Assembly (NCBI GenBank): GCA_025057195.1
Contig: JANWWX010000009.1
Coordinates: 1 to 14,629, forward strand
Length of the DNA stretch: 14,629 nucleotides
DNA from: Leptospiraceae bacterium
GTDB lineage: Bacteria > Spirochaetota > Leptospiria > Turneriellales > Turneriellaceae
Reading direction: 5' to 3'
Below are positions 13,977-14,629 of this stretch, piece by piece. Position numbers and translations under genes: made by a program. The notes beneath the pieces are model-generated. The model was not told where the DNA came from and did no database searches. It saw nothing but the letters and a program-made list of their open reading frames with translations. Each line of letters starts with the position of its first letter. The first letter of the stretch is position 1.

Positions 13977-14629
13977 TTATTCTTTCAGCAACACGAAGCG
14001 TGTCTCTGGTAGGTTTTTGCGCAGCGATTCGCGGATGCAGTATTCGGTGATGCGGCGTTCGTTGGCCGCCATGCGCTCCCACACAGCCTTTTCGGTCGAG
14101 ATGAAAAGTGTACCTTCATAACTCCAGATGGAACGTAGGAACAGCGGTTCTTTGAGCAGGTGGCGGGCAGCAAGGTTTTCCAACCGATCGGAAGGCCCTG
14201 CGATCAGCTCCAGCAGGATACGCCGCGCCATGGCCTCCTCGGGACTGAGTTCTTGTTCTGCGACCTTGCGCTGGGGTGGGGGAACTAGCTTTTTTACCGC
14301 AATGACTTCTTGTGCGATTTCAGCATCGCTCAACAATTTTTCTACCGCGGGCGGCGCCGTGGCTGGCTTTTGGGTTTTCTCTTCAGAATATGCTGTTTCA
14401 ATTTGGGTCAATGGCAACGAGCGGGGGAAATAGAGCTCAAGCGGCATGAGGGTCACACCACGGCGCACCGATAAAAACTGCAGTGGGTTGAGCAATTGCC
14501 CAAAGCCCGTGCCGGTGAGGGAAAGAAACGCGACGAAGTCCAAAGCCAAAAGGAGCACCAAGAAACGGAAGAGGGCCAGCGGGTTACCGAGATGGCGCAA
14601 AAAGCGCTGCCACTGCCGCTCTAACTTTG
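13977..14629 (-). CDS. Membrane-anchored GerMN-like domain protein (5' end outside window)
   Basis: About 216 residues are visible and the frame is still open at the window edge, so the true start probably lies outside; a TTG at 14600 is the only internal candidate. The visible part begins KLERQWQRFLRHLGNP, then a hydrophobic anchor PLALFRFLVLLLALDFVAF, then a linker rich in Pro, Ala, Lys and Glu. The last 90 residues, from MARRILLELIAGPSDRLENL through SYEGTLFISTEKAVWERM to ITEYCIRESLRKNLPETRF, follow the GerMN pattern: a LL.ELL.GP helix, a strand with a short acidic stretch, then a helix and a final strand. GerMN domains occur in GerM and in cell-envelope lipoproteins, probably facing the periplasm. 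Its molecular role is unknown. It is the upstream partner of the nucleoside phosphorylase gene, five bases apart. Confidence 0.65.
   Translation of the reverse strand, partial: KLERQWQRFLRHLGNPLALFRFLVLLLALDFVAFLSLTGTGFGQLLNPLQFLSVRRGVTLMPLELYFPRSLPLTQIETAYSEEKTQKPATAPPAVEKLLSDAEIAQEVIAVKKLVPPPQRKVAEQELSPEEAMARRILLELIAGPSDRLENLAARHLLKEPLFLRSIWSYEGTLFISTEKAVWERMAANERRITEYCIRESLRKNLPETRFVLLKE

Noticed and set aside
13138..14082. Longer 314-residue form of the nucleoside phosphorylase
   Set aside because: The extra 37 residues overlap the upstream gene and do not look like protein of this family; the ATG at 13971 fits operon spacing and family length.
13423..14121. Plus-strand frame of 232 residues
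   Set aside because: It is antisense to the nucleoside phosphorylase and GerMN-like genes, both supported by motifs and tight operon spacing. Its length follows from the base composition.
1..14629. CRISPR array, tRNA, rRNA, phage or defence genes
   Set aside because: I looked for regular repeats, tRNA-like arms and hallmark protein motifs on both strands and saw none.

Overview
This window reads as an ordinary, compact bacterial chromosome segment of about 14.6 kb with roughly balanced base composition. No rRNA, tRNA, CRISPR array, integrase or intact mobile element was seen. The gene set (Tat secretion, MltG, polyphosphate kinase, a C-terminal aromatic outer-membrane barrel candidate) indicates a Gram-negative, double-membrane organism. 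A 153-residue protein resembles, from memory only, the DUF1564 families expanded in Leptospira-like spirochaetes, so a Leptospirales relative is my best guess, held with low confidence.

Layout. Left edge: a minus-strand, window-truncated sugar-phosphate nucleotidyltransferase resembling MurU (1-721) diverges from a plus-strand cluster of a single-domain response regulator, a putative outer-membrane protein and TatC (818-3122). A terminator-like hairpin lies just before the regulator's ribosome-binding site. tatC runs tail to tail into ppk1 (3107-5287, minus), overlapping by 16 bases. Next come a promoter and a small plus-strand gene (5516-5770). It converges, with a 28-base overlap and a perfect 15-bp inverted repeat, on a minus-strand operon read as mltG, acyl-CoA dehydrogenase and a small multi-spanning membrane protein (8567 down to 5743).

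From about 8570 to 11686 the window looks more accessory. It holds a promoter with an overlapping inverted repeat, the DUF1564-like gene, a decayed fragment that looks like the C-terminus of an IS66-family transposase (recognised across a frameshift), competing hairpins, and a neutral ceramidase-family gene without a visible signal peptide. The right side is a tightly packed minus-strand operon: a GerMN-like membrane-anchored protein (cut by the window edge), trimeric purine nucleoside phosphorylase, and glycine dehydrogenase subunit 2 (GcvPB). GcvPB overlaps the end of the ceramidase gene by 4 bases.

I did not find a clear undescribed multi-gene system. The observations most worth checking are the divergent receiver protein coupled to an outer-membrane protein gene, the signal-less ceramidase, the small gene with a good promoter and a sequestered ribosome-binding site, and the IS66 relic. 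All family calls are from reading motifs by eye; no database search was run.
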